NCBI GenBank assembly: GCA_944472135.2
Contig: OX235270.1
Location: 116,017,842-116,081,841 of the forward strand
DNA: 64,000 nucleotides
Direction: 5' to 3'
Source of the DNA: Trichobilharzia regenti
Taxonomy: Eukaryota; Platyhelminthes; Trematoda; Strigeidida; Schistosomatidae
The notes under the pieces were generated by a model. The model was not told the DNA's origin, made no database searches, and worked only from the letters and a program-made list of their open reading frames with translations. The position numbers and the translations under genes are program-made. Shown here one piece after another: positions 1 through 12,693 of the stretch (within the stretch, counting starts at the first letter, position 1; every line of letters starts with the position of its first letter).

Positions 1-488
1 ATTATTGAGAGATTAGTTGTTTGATGCTATTATCATGGAAAAGAATGACAAGACAGAAATCAGTCTCTACCAAGATTCATTTCAGATAATTGTGAAGCTG
101 CTTCGGCTTTATTCACAAGTTTATTAGATAAAGACTGTGCAAAACAAAAATGAAAGTTTTTGATATTTTTTACATAATGGAAATACTCTAAGTGAACTCC
201 AGTCTCATGTTACTTAACTCTGAGTGCTGACCAGGTCCACTTCAGTGGCAAATATCACTGTTGGACTGACTTCCTATTGTGAAATAATTTGGAGGTGTAA
301 GAAGAGTTAAATCGACTGAAATTTTACAAAACAAAGTCAACGATAAGCATTCATCGTACTAAAATAAAAATGACACACCTCACTATTTCGTTAGCAGATA
401 AAGCAAACTAGTTAACAGTAACCTTCACTTAACAAATTCATAAAGCGAACTTGCAAATCAGTTATAGCGAGTTACACACTTGAAAAAA
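1..488. other. AT-rich stretch with no recognised gene
   Basis: I see no long open frame, no repeat family recognisable elsewhere in the window and no RNA gene. It is ordinary AT-rich spacer leading into the first SINE. Confidence 0.6.
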
Positions 489-490
489 GT

Positions 491-715
491 GCGTCGGTGG
501 CATAGCGGTCAGGACGCTCGCCGACCATACACATGTTCCGGAGTTCGATCCTCGGCCAACTCACTCCTTTACCTCGCTAAGCCAGAAATAATTCTGGTAA
601 AGAGGAAAGGTTGGGCATGAGGCTAGCAAACCCATCCTGTAAAAATAAACACTGCTACAGAAACTTCAAGCCACTAGCTTGAAGCCCTATGCTCCACTGG
701 GAACAAGAAGGAAAA
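491..715 (+). mobile_element. SINE-A copy 1 (tRNA-headed, RTE-derived body), left arm of an inverted pair
   Basis: The element opens with a tRNA-like RNA polymerase III head: an A-box-like TGGCATAGCGG and, about 40 bases on, a B-box-like GTTCGATCC. The body continues with GGTAAAGAGGAAAGG, a GCTAGCAA motif and ACAGAAACTTCAA, all of which resemble the 5' leader of the RTE LINE at 56.45 kb. The tail, GAAGCCCTATG followed by CCACTGGGAAC, resembles the 3' end of the same LINE near 59.4 kb. It is non-coding and would depend on LINE proteins to move. It faces a second copy (752-970) across a 36-bp spacer. Family names A to E are mine; identity with a catalogued SINE was not tested. Confidence 0.85.
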
Positions 716-751
716 ATTATTTATTATTTTATTTTCAAGTGTTTTTTTCTT

Positions 752-970
752 TCACGTTCCCCAGTGTAACATAGGGCTTCAAGCTAGTGGCTTGAAGTTT
801 CTGCAGCAGTGTTCATTTTACAGGATGGGGGTGCTAGCCTCATGCCCAACCTTTCCTCTTTACCAGAATTATTTCTGGCTTAGCGAGGTAAAGGAGTGCG
901 TCGGCCGGAGATTGAACCCCGGACCATGTGTGTGGTCGGCGAACGTCCTGACCGCTGTGCCACCGACGCA
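752..970 (-). mobile_element. SINE-A copy 2, right arm of an inverted pair
   Basis: This is the reverse complement of the 491-715 copy with scattered substitutions. The tRNA-like head lies at the right end, with the B box visible as GATTGAACC on the plus strand. Open frames across it on both strands are by-products of the repeat. With its partner it forms two facing arms of about 220 bp that could fold as one long hairpin if read through. Confidence 0.85.
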
Positions 971-2240
971 CGACACATTTGGAAATGTACACACGAATTA
1001 CCGCTTTGTACTGCTGTTGAATAATTGCCGTCAAACTAGAGAAAAACTTACAATCCAAATGACTAGTTTTGAAGCTGTTGTTGCCATCGAACTTAATGCT
1101 TTGTGTAAACTCCAGAAAGAAGTGAGTGCGAAGACGTAAATCTAACTACTTACACTTGCTGACAATAATATAATCGCATATCCAGAAAACTACTTGGCAA
1201 GTTACACATATATCATAATTCTAGTCTCGGTGACTCTGAAAGTTGTTTTCCATTTCCCCGAAGAGGAATTATGAGAATGCATATTTACAAAATCACTTCT
1301 AAGATTTTTTTCAGTATTCAGCATGCTACAAAAATGCTTGTTTGCTTTCCAAAGCATTTCAGATAGCTGAATCTCTCTGAGTAATCCAAAATTTATATGA
1401 ATGCATTCAATAAACAAGGCACAAGTAGCTTCCTGTATCTGATGCTGTGTTCTTTCAGTTGTACGGATATTAATCCTATATATCCTCCACTACACGTGGA
1501 TATAGAACAGATTATTAGTACAATAACATATACTGTTGTATTGCTTGCTTTATTTGAAAGATGACAGTCACTAATTAATTATTCACATTGTTGTTATTGT
1601 TGTTGCTGTTGCTGTTTTCACCAAACCTATAATCAAATGAATCGATGACAGTTGCATGCGTTGTTTTAATTAACTATCTGTTAAGAAATTTCATTCACTT
1701 CATATCCTTGTCCCTGCCCTCACCTTTCAACCAAATTACAAGTCGGTGTTCATTTATTGTCGACAAATGTGCAGTTAATAAATCATATCAAACTAATGAA
1801 TAAGTCACATCAAAAAATTCTCCGAAATTTTCAACAGTATACACGTATGATTATTACCCGACCAGTTAATATACATAAAAGTGTAGACTTCCTTTCAATG
1901 AAGATATCTGATTCGAATGATGAATCATTTAGCACATACTCAGTGTCACTATAAATTGTTTACAGATGCATATATATACGTTTATATGTAGTCCTATTAT
2001 CCCTTCGAATCATTTTATCAAAAATAATAAACTGGTAGCCATATTGGTAACGCATTAATAAATAATTCATATAAACATTATCCTAGGGTTTCATTCATAA
2101 AACGTTTTATTTACGTTATTATCTCTGCTAGATCAAAATTATATCCTTATCACTTCTGACAATTATACTGAAAGATGATGAAGGTTGATTTATTTTTGTT
2201 ATCGTGATGATGACGACAATAGTAGCTGTGCTTTTGAGAT

Positions 2241-2259
2241 AGTGGTGGTGGTGGTGGTG
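2241..2259. repeat. (GGT)n microsatellite
   Basis: Six consecutive GGT-type units on the plus strand. They explain the polyhistidine stretch in the antisense open frame here. Confidence 0.9.
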
Positions 2260-4266
2260 ATAGGTGGTAAGTAGAAAAATAAAGAAAATAAAAGCTGTTT
2301 CCTGTCTATGTTTTTCCCAAATAATCATCATTTTTGCAAGTTTTTCTTCCGGTAGATATAACCTCTAGTCTTTATGTCACTTATCACTTACACTTGACTG
2401 CTTTCTATTGTCTCTGTTTGTCACAAATTTCTTCACACCATTACTTTTAAAATAATGCAGCATTACTTTTCAATTCACTAAACCTATCAAAGTCACACTG
2501 TTAAGTTGCTACAATTTTTGTCAGATTTGAAATAACACATCAGCCTTAGGGTAAATAAAACACAGTATACTGGAATTTGAATACATATCAACTTTTCATG
2601 CGTAATGGAACTTTCTGTGTGAAAACAAACTCAAACCTACATTCAAATAATGCATAAATGTGCCATTTGTATAAGAATACTTAGGAAAATAACTGTTCTA
2701 GAAATTTAAACCATAAATTTATAAAACTTTCATGAACTTAAAAGTTTCGTGTCACACAGTTTGATCAAAGGTAAACTTTGTTGAAAAAACTGTGAGTACT
2801 CGATTCCAAAAGAATTTATTTATCGTGCTTAAATATTTCCAAGTATTTTCACGGGTACTTTCTAGACTAAATCAATAAACTTACGATGAATATAGTAAAA
2901 CACCTAAGTGGATTCGAGAAACTCGTTTGCTGATAAGCTTCGTGATCGGAAGATTATTCATTCGCACAAAATAGCTTCCTGTTATCTGGCTGAAGTTTGA
3001 CAATTATGCATTAAGAATTCCTAATAACAATTATTGAATTTACAAACGTCTGGGAACTATATGATGTGTTATCTCCTCAGTGTCTTTAGCCGATTACTTT
3101 CCTGTGTACTTGGATATTACGACAGGAATGATACTCCGATTGTTTATTTTGTCGGAGTATCCAGTTTAGGCTGACTAATCGATTAATCAGCTGTCCTGCT
3201 TTGTTCAGTTAGTAAACACATGAAAAGGAATTTCAATGGAATTTATTATGGGGAGTTTCAAGCTTGCTTTATCTGAAACATTAGTCTTTTCCAGCTAGAA
3301 TGTTAGGCTGTCACTAACATAGAAATTAGAAAGATATTTCATCTGCTGCATTGCGGTTTACAGACACGATCCTAGTGTACTGCTGGTTTGATGTAATAAT
3401 GCATGAATCCATTTTTTTCAAGACGGATTTAGTTAATTCATACCAGTAGAAATGTCCTAAGGATGAGTTTCAACAAAGAAGTGAAGAATGCTCTGTAATT
3501 CCTTATTATTACTCATTGTAGTGGCTTTCTAATTCATTTTGACTGCATAATGACTACAGAAAGTAGCAATTTTTTTCAATTTTAATAACGTATGCCTGTC
3601 AGTACAACGTTAATATTTGGTAACTAAAATTATTTTTATTCACAATAATCATAACTCTGAGCTTACAGTTCGTGAAGTTAAATGCTTATCCCTGAAGTCA
3701 CCTCTTCGTTATCTGTTTACCATCTATCAAGAGGATACTTAGAAGACATATGGGGCTACACGCAGTAATTTGCAAAATCCCTCAAGATTGTTTAGGGTAG
3801 CTGTAAAGACAAACAGAATTTCTAATGCACACATGAGCGAAAAAATGTGGCGGGAAGAACAGTTTGATGAAATCACTTGATCTTGGCGACTTTCAACCAG
3901 TTAGCAGGTTAAGTCTGTTGACACGATGGGTGTAAGAATGTCTCTCACATATACACATACATACATATACACAATATGAAACTTGGATTTTCAAATCAGC
4001 CTACATTATTTGCATAATTTTATCATATTTTAAAATGTGTTCTCAAAGTTAACCCTACGGATTTTGATTTAATAAAAATAAATAGTTAAATATTATTATG
4101 CAGAAGAGTGAAGATGCATCAATTCATTTGGTTTAGTGTTGATGATTCATTAGTTTCACTCACCAAGGTCAATCTAAACAGAATGTGTAGTGAGTAAATT
4201 GAATTTCGCTTTATTATTCATAGACTGCAGTTTTTATAAGTTCTAATAAATTAATTTTCTTTTTTG

Positions 4267-4273
4267 TCTCTCC

Positions 4274-4306
<33 letters not shown>

Positions 4307-4312
4307 AAACAC
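4267..4312. repeat. Compound (TC)n(AC)n microsatellite
   Basis: A run of TC dinucleotides passes directly into AC dinucleotides and then an imperfect ACAC tail. It is a likely length-variable locus. Confidence 0.9.
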
Positions 4313-5288
4313 ACGCTTACTTGAAATCTCTCGGGAGAATATGAGTTTCATATGCATATTTATTTAAGATCGGATGTGTAATCAAGTGTATATTAGTTAG
4401 AAGTAAAGTTGTTTATCTCAACATGAAGATAAAACACTTTCTGATGATTAAAAAGAAATAATGGTATGGAGTGGGATAACTGAAGAGACTATGTAATTAT
4501 TGTGAGGTGTGTAAATCAGACAGACAGTCTGCTGACATGTAAATATCACCTGTCCTTTTAAAACTATTCTCACAAGTGATAATGTTACGTGTGAATGATC
4601 AATACCTTCTGGTCGGTAATAAGAACGAAGTATGACATTGTTTACCATAAAGAGACTTATTTAATAAGTGGTTAAATAAATAGGTCATCCGAAACACAGA
4701 CAAAAATAGCATTGAAGAAAATATGTTACATTTTGCCAATGTGAACTTTTATTAAGAACTATTATGCTTGTGTATTATTTACTCAACGTTCCAAATGAAT
4801 AATTTTTTCCAACAGATATCAGACTATCTCCTCTAGTCAATCAACACTATGTACAGGTTATAACAACCCCCAAATTGTATCGTATTCATTTTCTGACATT
4901 TTGGTATCAATACTGATAGGACAGCGCTATATTCATCACAATCTATTGACTTAATTATGTGAAAACAAAAGAATGGGATTTAGACAGCTAGCATGTACTT
5001 CATGAGCAAATTAATCATTTAAGTGTAGGGAAAAATAATAATTTTTGGACTTGCTATTACACTAAAAGCGTGAAGCTCACTATCTGACAGAATAAATCAA
5101 AACTCTGAATAATGCTCAACTTTATTATTGTCTACTTCTTTTTCTAAAATCAAACTTTCATAGTCTGAAATAAAACTCATAGTTTGACTGGAAAATCCTA
5201 CTAAACCATTCTAAAAACTTACAAGCTTCAGTAGAGTGAAATGTATCCCAGACTAAATGTAAAGCATAATTTTAACGCTAAATTATTT

Positions 5289-5378
5289 CATGGGGGATTT
5301 CACCATGAGCTGACATCAGTTAGAGAACCACTGGAAAACCTGGCAGTACTGGACATCTGTTTCGTCCTAGTCACAAAC
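5289..5378 (-). mobile_element. SINE-C 3' fragment
   Basis: The plus strand reads TTTCA, then CATGAGCTGACATCAGTTAG, then AGAACCACTGG. This is the antisense of the conserved SINE-C 3' region seen at 11.5, 39.5, 49.0 and 51.2 kb. The tRNA-like head is absent. The antisense GACGAAAC resembles the 3' half of the hammerhead-like core found in fuller copies. Confidence 0.7.
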
Positions 5379-5771
5379 TTTTAAGCTGTTTTCTGTTTTC
5401 ACATTTTAGTTTAACTGTGAGCAATTTTTGGTGATTCTCTTGGTCAAAATAAGTGAATCATAGCCTTCTGAATAAGCAACCGCTTGATCTTTGAAAATGT
5501 GTCAGTGTTTGTTACCATTATATTGATACAGTCATCTATTTCCAGTCGACACAGAAATTTAGGGATGAAATTCTTTTATTCATATCACCTTCCCTTTCCA
5601 TAATGAAAATACTAGATTAAGAACAATATATTCAGCGATTGACTCTTTTAAGAGAATTCATTACAAAGCTGTACTAAAGTCTTCTCACACCTGTCTATGA
5701 AAGCACAACAAAGATGCTACACAACTGACAACTTACTCAATCTAAGGTGAATGTTAAAAAATACTAACTAG

Positions 5772-7860
5772 GATTTTAACTATGAAAGTACATTAGATGA
5801 GACAATCGCCAATATAATGGATTATCTTGAGTTCTGCCTTGATATATGCTGTCCCAAACAAACACTGTTCAAACGCCTCGACCACTTCTTGTCTCCTCGT
5901 CTCAAACAACTTCGCAGGCAAAAAGAAACATTATATAAATTCAAAGATAAGTTAGGACTTAAAAAGATTTATGCTCAAATCAAATCTGAAATCAAAAATC
6001 TTAATGCTATCTATAACCAAACACTTTTATCATGCAAATCTCCTATCAGCATTTGGAAAATTTTCAGTGAAATTACTGGCAATAGTAAGGGATGTAATGT
6101 TTTTCCCCTTATGATGTTAATGCTCTTAATCAGTCTTTTATACGCTCTCATTCTACTATAACTACTTCTAACGTTACTAATCATGCAGCTTATAACTTTC
6201 ATGACTTTAATACTCTCGATGTTCTAAAATGTCTTAAAACGCTTAAGCCCTCACGTAGCCTTGGCCCTGATGGTATACCTACATATGTTCTAAAACAATG
6301 CGCAGGTGCTTTATGTTCTCCACTAACTAACATCCTAAATGCTTCTTTCTCCGAAAACGTTGTACCTGTTCCATGGAAAGACATTAAAATAGTCCCTGTC
6401 CCTAAACCTGGCAATAGCAAGAACGTAAAGTTCAGACCCATTGCCATTACTTCCCCGTTTCCAAAGCTTATGGAAAAACTAGTACTTCTTAAACTTGAAC
6501 CCTCCCTTAAAAGCTTCGAAGACCCCAAACAATTTGCCTACAGACAGGGTAGGAGTACTTTAGACGCTGCAGCCGTCTTACACAACATTATCGTCTCATT
6601 ATTAGATAAAGGTGCCAAATACGTCCGCTGCACGTTTCTCAACTTCACTTCTGCTTTCGACTCTGAGTCCTGGGTCACTAACTGGTTGCATCCCTACTTC
6701 TCTAACAGAATGCAGTATACCGTATACAAAGGCGAATCCTCCTCTGCTGTGCTCACTGAAGCTGGTGTCCCCCAAGGTGCTGTACTCTCCCCACTTCTCT
6801 TTTCCTTCTTCCTACATGACCTACCATCTTCAAATGACATTAACTTTGTCAAATATGCTGATGACCTAACTGTATCTTTACCTGTCAAATGTCAAAGTGA
6901 CTGCTCTAAACTAAATGGCTTCTTATCAGAAATCAGTCAATGGTCCAAGGAAAACGGTCTCACCTTAAACCCCTCCAAATGCCAAACAGTTAATTTCACC
7001 TTTAGGCACAAATCTGACCTAAACAAACTGGTGGTTAGCACTCATGAGGTGTGCAACATAGATGGCCATGAAGTAAAGACCAAGTCGGAAATTAAATATC
7101 TTGGCGTCACTCTATCTTCTGATCTTTCCTGGTCGTCTCATATCTTGATGATCATTTCTAAGAAAATATTCCGTCTTATCTTCTACATCAAGAAGTTAAG
7201 ACATTCTGGAATAACCCAACCCTTACTCCTACCATTTTGTTAACTCCCGTATTCTGCCTATTATTCTCTATTGTTCCCCCTTACTTTTTCCAGGGCTACT
7301 GAAGAAAGACTATACCTTATTACGCAGGATGTTAAGGGTTGTCAGTGGGGTAAGCAACGTGCCACTTAACCAGCTTGTTAATATTCTGGTTGACAGGCAC
7401 ATGGACTCATGTGAAAAATGGGCGAAATCCATTTTATCTAACTCACACCACCCTCTTCATTCACAACTCTCCCCTTGTATTTCCCCAGGCAGAACCAGAC
7501 GCCTATACAGAAAACTATATGCTCGCATTAGTAAGTACAAAAACTCAACCATACCCTACTTAGCTCGTGTTCTGTGCGATAAAGAAAGCATTAGGCGTGA
7601 AACCTTTAGCTTATTAAATAGTCAGTAGAACAAATGGATCTCGTCTTTCCAACTCACATCATTTACAGGTACAACGTTTTTCTTTCTTTCTTTTCCTTTT
7701 CTCTCTCTTTTTTCTCTGTTATGTGCTGCTTTGTTTCTTTCTTCTGCTTACGCCAGTAAATATGCTACCATCTACTTTTCTAGCACCTTCAAACAATCTG
7801 TTCAATTTTGGCTTTGCTACCGACATGCCAATATGTTGTCATAAAGAACTGAGATTTCCT
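5772..7860 (+). pseudogene. CR1-like non-LTR retrotransposon, 5'-truncated reverse transcriptase pseudogene
   Basis: Coding similarity starts near 5772, after the endonuclease, which is missing. The first segment (to about 6100, frame of 5817) is the linker before the reverse transcriptase. A frameshift near 6100-6110 leads into the RT frame, with GPDGIP, a KP-rich fingers region, FRPIAITS, FAYRQGRSTLDAA, GVPQGAVLSPLLFS and the catalytic YADD box near 6850. Compared with the sister copy at 59.4-60.4 kb, residues between the TSAFD motif (palm motif A) and the WL..YFS motif are missing in frame. A second frameshift near 7235-7242 separates the thumb (to the stop at 7626-7628). A pyrimidine-rich 3' UTR follows to about 7860, with no poly(A). 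The clade (CR1/Jockey superfamily, like schistosome SR1) is inferred from motifs. It cannot encode an active protein. Confidence 0.85.
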
Positions 7861-8142
7861 TAATCTATGTAGAATTTTATTTATTGATAATGTACTAACT
7901 GGATGCAATACTGTATTAAAATGCTGAGAATTCCATTCTGTATCATAAGTACTGTTTTGGAATATAGCAAATTATTATATATATATATATATATATATAG
8001 GTAACCAATTTGATTTGTGTATCTTCCATGATTTGGTGAAAAAATCGGTTTGCGTAACGGTTTCCTGCAGACGTTGCTTATGGGAAAGAAATTTCTATGT
8101 GAATAACGAAGTCACATCTAGTGTAAACTTGACTTTGTCTGA
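7861..8142. other. AT-rich spacer with an (AT)n microsatellite at 7974-7999
   Basis: Nothing coding is seen. The (AT)n tract lies just beyond the LINE 3' UTR, a common position for 3'-end simple repeats of LINEs, but a relationship is not proven. Confidence 0.6.
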
Positions 8143-8346
8143 AATACTAACATCTTTAATACTCTCATCAAATTGAAACGTGCCATCAATAGAATACGTA
8201 GACACTTGCCTTCTAACTGGTCCCAGTATTTAATTAAGCTAACCATTGAGAAAAGTCATGATAGGGAGAACCCATCATACCCAGCATCAAACGGAAGGAT
8301 AACCTTCCTTTATGAATTTTCTATGGCCCACACAAACGTCGGGTTA
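8143..8346 (+). other. Candidate exon or element relic (68 stop-free codons, no start codon)
   Basis: Between TGA at 8140-8142 and TGA at 8347-8349 there are 68 open codons in a very AT-rich region where stops are frequent. The predicted peptide is rich in Lys, Arg, Ile and Ser with balanced composition, for example LKRAINRIRRHLPSNW near its start, and does not look like translated simple sequence. It has no methionine start until late. No clear donor GT follows it. I recognise no domain. It could be an internal exon of a long-intron gene, a piece of a decayed element, or chance. Confidence 0.25.
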
Positions 8347-8349
8347 TGA

Positions 8350-9648
8350 CATTTTGTAGTTTCATCACTTGATATTGAATTATGATTATAAGCACAAACA
8401 CTTTATCATTATTTTAAGTATTTACACCTATGCTTAGATTTCCTTACGAGATATAGTTTCTTAAAAAAAAACACTAGATAGGAAGTTACTTAAACCTTCT
8501 AGTTTATCCGTTTTTAAAGTAAATATATCAGCAGAATAACAGGCCTGTATTTTGTTGAGAGTTTTCTATGTCATCATCTATTTCCAGTACTTTATGTTTT
8601 TATCAAAATAAGTAAAATTAAAGAGCGATTGTCTTATTGAAGCAAGTTGTAATTTGTAAAATATCAATATCCCGTGAATTACAGAACAGAGACAGTTGTG
8701 AAGACATGATTATAAATTAGGAAGTTTATATATATTGGAAATTAAGAATGTATAAAATGGATAGCGTATAAAAATATTTCTCTTGTTAAAAGTCATAACA
8801 AGTCCTGTGTGAATCAATTTTCTGCTATAGAAATTAATGTAATCAATGACAGACAAATATAATTACCCACACAGCAAGACAGTTTTTTTTCTTTCTGTCA
8901 TACTGTTTCTATAAAAAACAAAATAATAATCATAAATCGTCTTAGTCACTTATCCTCTAGTCTATTTCCAGTATTTTCTACTCTCTGCCATACTCCCTCC
9001 AACCTCCTCCTCCTATTTATTTGTCACTTAACCACCCGCTATGGATGCTTGTCAATTACAAATGAATAAAAATTAACATGAAGTGATGTGAACACACACA
9101 CATACCAACCAGCAGCGAGTTGATTAGTTAGGTGGGTAGATGTCGTATTGCTTTTCACACCTTTACACACGAAAAAAAATAAATTAGCAGTATTTCACAC
9201 CATGAATTTGTTTCACTCTCTGTATAGTGTGTGGAATGATTCTCCTGTTACAAAAATAAACTTACTTTGCTTGAAAAGTCTGCAATTTTGTTTCCATTCC
9301 ACCAGTGACCTAGTTTCCATGCTTGACGTGTACACAATTTACTAATTGTAATGAGTCATATCTACATGAATGGATAGTTTGTATAGATCACTTCAACAGT
9401 TTTATTTATATGAATAATTTCAGATTGAGTCATACTAACCATTTAGGCAGTTTACATACCTGTATTTACTGTACAACTTTTGACAGAAGGCTGCTTAACA
9501 GGTGTTATATTTTAGGCAGATAAGAGTGCAAAATCTCAATATCCATTCATCTGTGTTTGCACACAGTAAAAAAATATGCAAAAGTGCTAATTAGTGTCCA
9601 TATTAATTTATCAGTTTCAGAGAGAGTTACTTTATTAAGCTATTAGAA
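8350..9648. other. AT-rich stretch without a recognised gene
   Basis: There are several short open frames (near 9.15 and 9.3 kb), none with recognisable motifs or a coding-like pattern. No repeat family shared with the rest of the window was seen. Confidence 0.5.
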
Positions 9649-9650
9649 AA

Positions 9651-10030
9651 TCTATGTCAGCTCATGATGAAATCCTTCAACCGATCAAATCCTTGCAAAT
9701 CAACACGTGAATATCAGTCTGATTATCACGAGTGACCGACCTAATTGAGGTAGGTAGTTACCTGTGGTTCTAGTGGGAAGTCGTGATCAGTAATGTACAG
9801 CAAGTTGGGTGTGAGGACGAATACTAGCCAGCGATGATATTGGCTGGTGGTAACAGTGTATCGCGAATTAACAGAAGATGTAACTCATCGCCTAGATATT
9901 GGGTTGGGTCCCAGTAGCTTAACGGTTTATGAGATTGTTTTGGGTTCTAACCCCAGTGGGTGCCTTGTGCTGAAGAGGCCCGAACAAGGACGAATTGGAA
10001 TTTTCCAAACTGGAAAGTTGTCAGCAAATC
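9651..10030 (+). mobile_element. SINE-C: 3' tail fragment followed by a fuller copy
   Basis: 9651-9706 carries the SINE-C 3' end (GTCAGCTCATGATGAAATCC). From about 9728 a fuller copy begins with GAGTGACCGACC and GGTAGGTAGTTACC, then the tRNA-like part with GGGTCCCAGTAGCTTAACGG (A-box region) and GGTTCTAACCC (B-box region). Past this the copy decays. The open frame at 9847-10059 lies across the repeat and is not a gene. Confidence 0.7.
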
Positions 10031-11160
10031 ACTCATCCGCTACACTGATCTACATGTAAATTCTGCATAGACCAGGAAGTCTTTTTTTAAAAATAGTTCG
10101 TAAGAAAACACATTAAGTCAGAACTTACGATACTGAAACAACTCGTATGATGAAAATATCATGGTGTTTTTCCAGCTTATCAGTCTTGTAGTTCTTTTTT
10201 AAGGAGCACGCAATTAATATCTCTATTTAAAGTTTGGATACTGTCGTTATATATATATATTATCAAGAATGACTTTGATGAGAATAACAGAGCAGGTAAA
10301 TCTGTATTTCTCTCGATTTGGAATAACTTTATGAAAGAACATTACAACATCAGGGTAGAAGTGATTATGAATAAATCATTGCGTTAAAACCCTACTGTAT
10401 TGATGAACACTGATAATCACTATTTAGTTGAATAAATATTTCTAGGCAGCAACTGGCTAATTTAAAATCTATCTTTCTCTTCAGTTTACATTCTAATTAA
10501 CAAACTTTTAGCCCCCCATAAAACAGTAAAGAGAAAGAATTATCCACTTTATAAAAAGAAGATATTTCGAACTGGTGTCTAATATACACATAACTGTGAT
10601 TTCAGTGACAGTGTAGTTTCTGTTTGCTCTTGGAAATATTTTTCTCTAGAGTGAAAACTTACACTGAACTTAAACACATTCATGTCAATTTGTAATCAAA
10701 CTGAATCTTAGAAAAATCGGTTACCATAAAAAATGATACAAATTGGTGCAAATCAGATAAACTGACATTTTTTTCGGACTAAAATTACAAAGTAATTGCT
10801 CTTGAATTATGTCTACCGTGCAATCCTAAGGTGAATGAAGGTCTGCAGAAAATATAATTTATTTACCATTTTAAAGATATGTAAAACTAGTATTTGAGGC
10901 AAAATAATGAAAAACGATTCATCGGTGGTAAAAATGAATACGAATGACAGTCAGTACATTCTGAGTAATAGGTGCATTTATGTGCTCATATATGCTATAC
11001 AGCTTATACAACTGATCCCACATCAGTGTTCGCTATGCACAATCATTCACATCCATCGCCTCAGAAATACGAATACCTAAATACTAGGCTGTAGTTCTGA
11101 GTACTCAAATAAACGAAGTATTTTCAAGTATCTTCACTAAGCAATATTTGAATATAAATG
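10031..11160. other. AT-rich stretch without a recognised gene
   Basis: A short (TA)n tract lies near 10250. I found no coding sequence or repeat family. A segment near 10700-10850 reappears near 12560-12690 with similar wording (ATCGGTTA, AAAAATGATAC, AAATTACAAAGTAATT), so part of it may belong to an older repeat placed 5' of SINE-C copies. Confidence 0.5.
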
Positions 11161-11166
11161 AGCTGT

Positions 11167-11520
11167 TCACTAGCGACTGGCCATATTCAGGTAAGTAGTT
11201 ACTTGGAGTTCTAGTGGGAAGTTGTGACCAGTAGGGCACAGCAGGTTGGGCGTGAGGACAAATACTTGCCAGAGATGGCATTTGCTAGTGGTCGCTTTAT
11301 ATCGTTAACTGGCAGAAGCAGGAATTCATGGTTCCCAATGGCTTAATGATCTACGAGCTCGCCCTGCAAACAGAAGGTCCGGGGTTTGAGCCCCGTTGTG
11401 TGTGTGTGTGCTGATGAAGAGTCCCAAACTAGGAAGAAACAGATGCCTGGGAGTACTCTCAGGTTTTTCAATAGTTCTCTAATCGATTTCAGCTCATGAT
11501 GAAATCCTGAAACTAAGTAC
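11167..11520 (+). mobile_element. SINE-C copy with hammerhead-like relic
   Basis: The 5' end reads TCACTAGCGACTGGCC, and a CCAATGGCTTAATGATC A-box region and GGGGTTTGAGCCCC B-box region follow. Beyond it a CTGATGA element, an imperfect GTCCC/GGA stem and an AGAAAC segment resemble a hammerhead core. The copy ends with the conserved GATTTCAGCTCATGATGAAA. Sequence near the stem has drifted and I would not expect cleavage. A (GT)n run interrupts it near 11396-11411. Confidence 0.8.
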
Positions 11521-12690
11521 TTATTTCTACGTAATAATACCTCATCCATACTATTTACCAATCGCTGTGCTTCCACTTTAGTATATTTGTAGACAATACT
11601 GATTTATACTAATTGATTTGTATGCGCCATAGATTCCATATCGTGTTCAACTTAAATTCTGTCAAGGAAACTAAGTAACTATCACAAATGTATGATAATT
11701 TTCCTTCTCTATATATAGTTAATACAAAGAGAAAAGTTGTATTCATTAAGTCAGGAGGACATTAGAATATGACATCTCAACACTAACACACCCATTTCAA
11801 ATTATCTATTTTAGTGCAAAATAAATGCATCTCGATGCATAAAATTCCCTGAAAAAAGAAATGAATTAACTGATGAAAGTTATCTTAGCAAATCTAATTT
11901 GCTAATTGTACGTAAGCTTACCTAAAATGTGAAGTTAATCAAAGTGTAGGTGATTATTGTTTCTTATATACTCATATGAACTCATACTTCATTTAAGTTA
12001 TTTTTTTTCAACAATTCATCTGCTGCTTATTGCAAAATATCTGTTCTAAGACACAGAAAGGTTTATTTCCCAATTATGTTTGTACGTCTAATAAGTTCAA
12101 ATGGAAACCTAAATTAACGAATGATTGAGAAATGAGACCTACTAGGTTAATTCTCCGACAGTTCATCAGTTGATTTACGAGCACTACACTCTCATATTAC
12201 TGTCCCTATATTTGAAGCTAACCATTTTATATAAGACCATCCAAGTCTGACAAATACACTGCAAAAGTAACAATAAAGTATAGCTTTTCTTTCTTCTTTC
12301 AGTGTATTTAGACAGATATTTTTTCAAGAAACTATGAAATATTTGAGTTCCTCATTATTTTGGATGAAGTCAGTGTAGTTTAATCCTACTAAAATTATAC
12401 AGAATCGTCTAAAAATCCATTGTTTTCAACTACCATTATCTTCTTCAAGTTAATTTTTGCTCCCACACCCACCCTGCCTAACTGAGAAATACAACATCTT
12501 ATAAGTATTTTCTGTATTGTGCTGCCTAACCTCTACAAGGATTCTTGTAATAATTAACTCATTTGTAATCAAACTGAATCTAAGAGAAATCGGTTAATAT
12601 AAAAAATGATACGAAATGATACAAATTAGTTAAACTGGCACTTTTATTTAGGATTAAAATTACAAAGTGATTACTCTTGAATTATGTCCG
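11521..12690. other. AT-rich stretch without a recognised gene
   Basis: I see no coding sequence or known repeat apart from the stretch near 12560-12690 that echoes 10700-10850. Confidence 0.5.
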
Positions 12691-12693
12691 CCG

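Larger units (their letters stand above)
971..5285. other. Long AT-rich stretch without a recognisable gene
   Basis: About 4.3 kb in which I find no convincing coding sequence. Short open frames here lack coding-like composition. One of them, near 2.2 kb, owes its run of histidines to a GGT microsatellite. No SINE or LINE fragment was recognised. It could be intron or intergenic spacer; schistosome introns are often many kilobases long, so a host transcription unit cannot be excluded. Confidence 0.5.

Noticed and set aside
2128..2331. Antisense open frame with a run of histidines
   Set aside because: The histidines are the translation of the (GGT)n microsatellite; the rest is low complexity.
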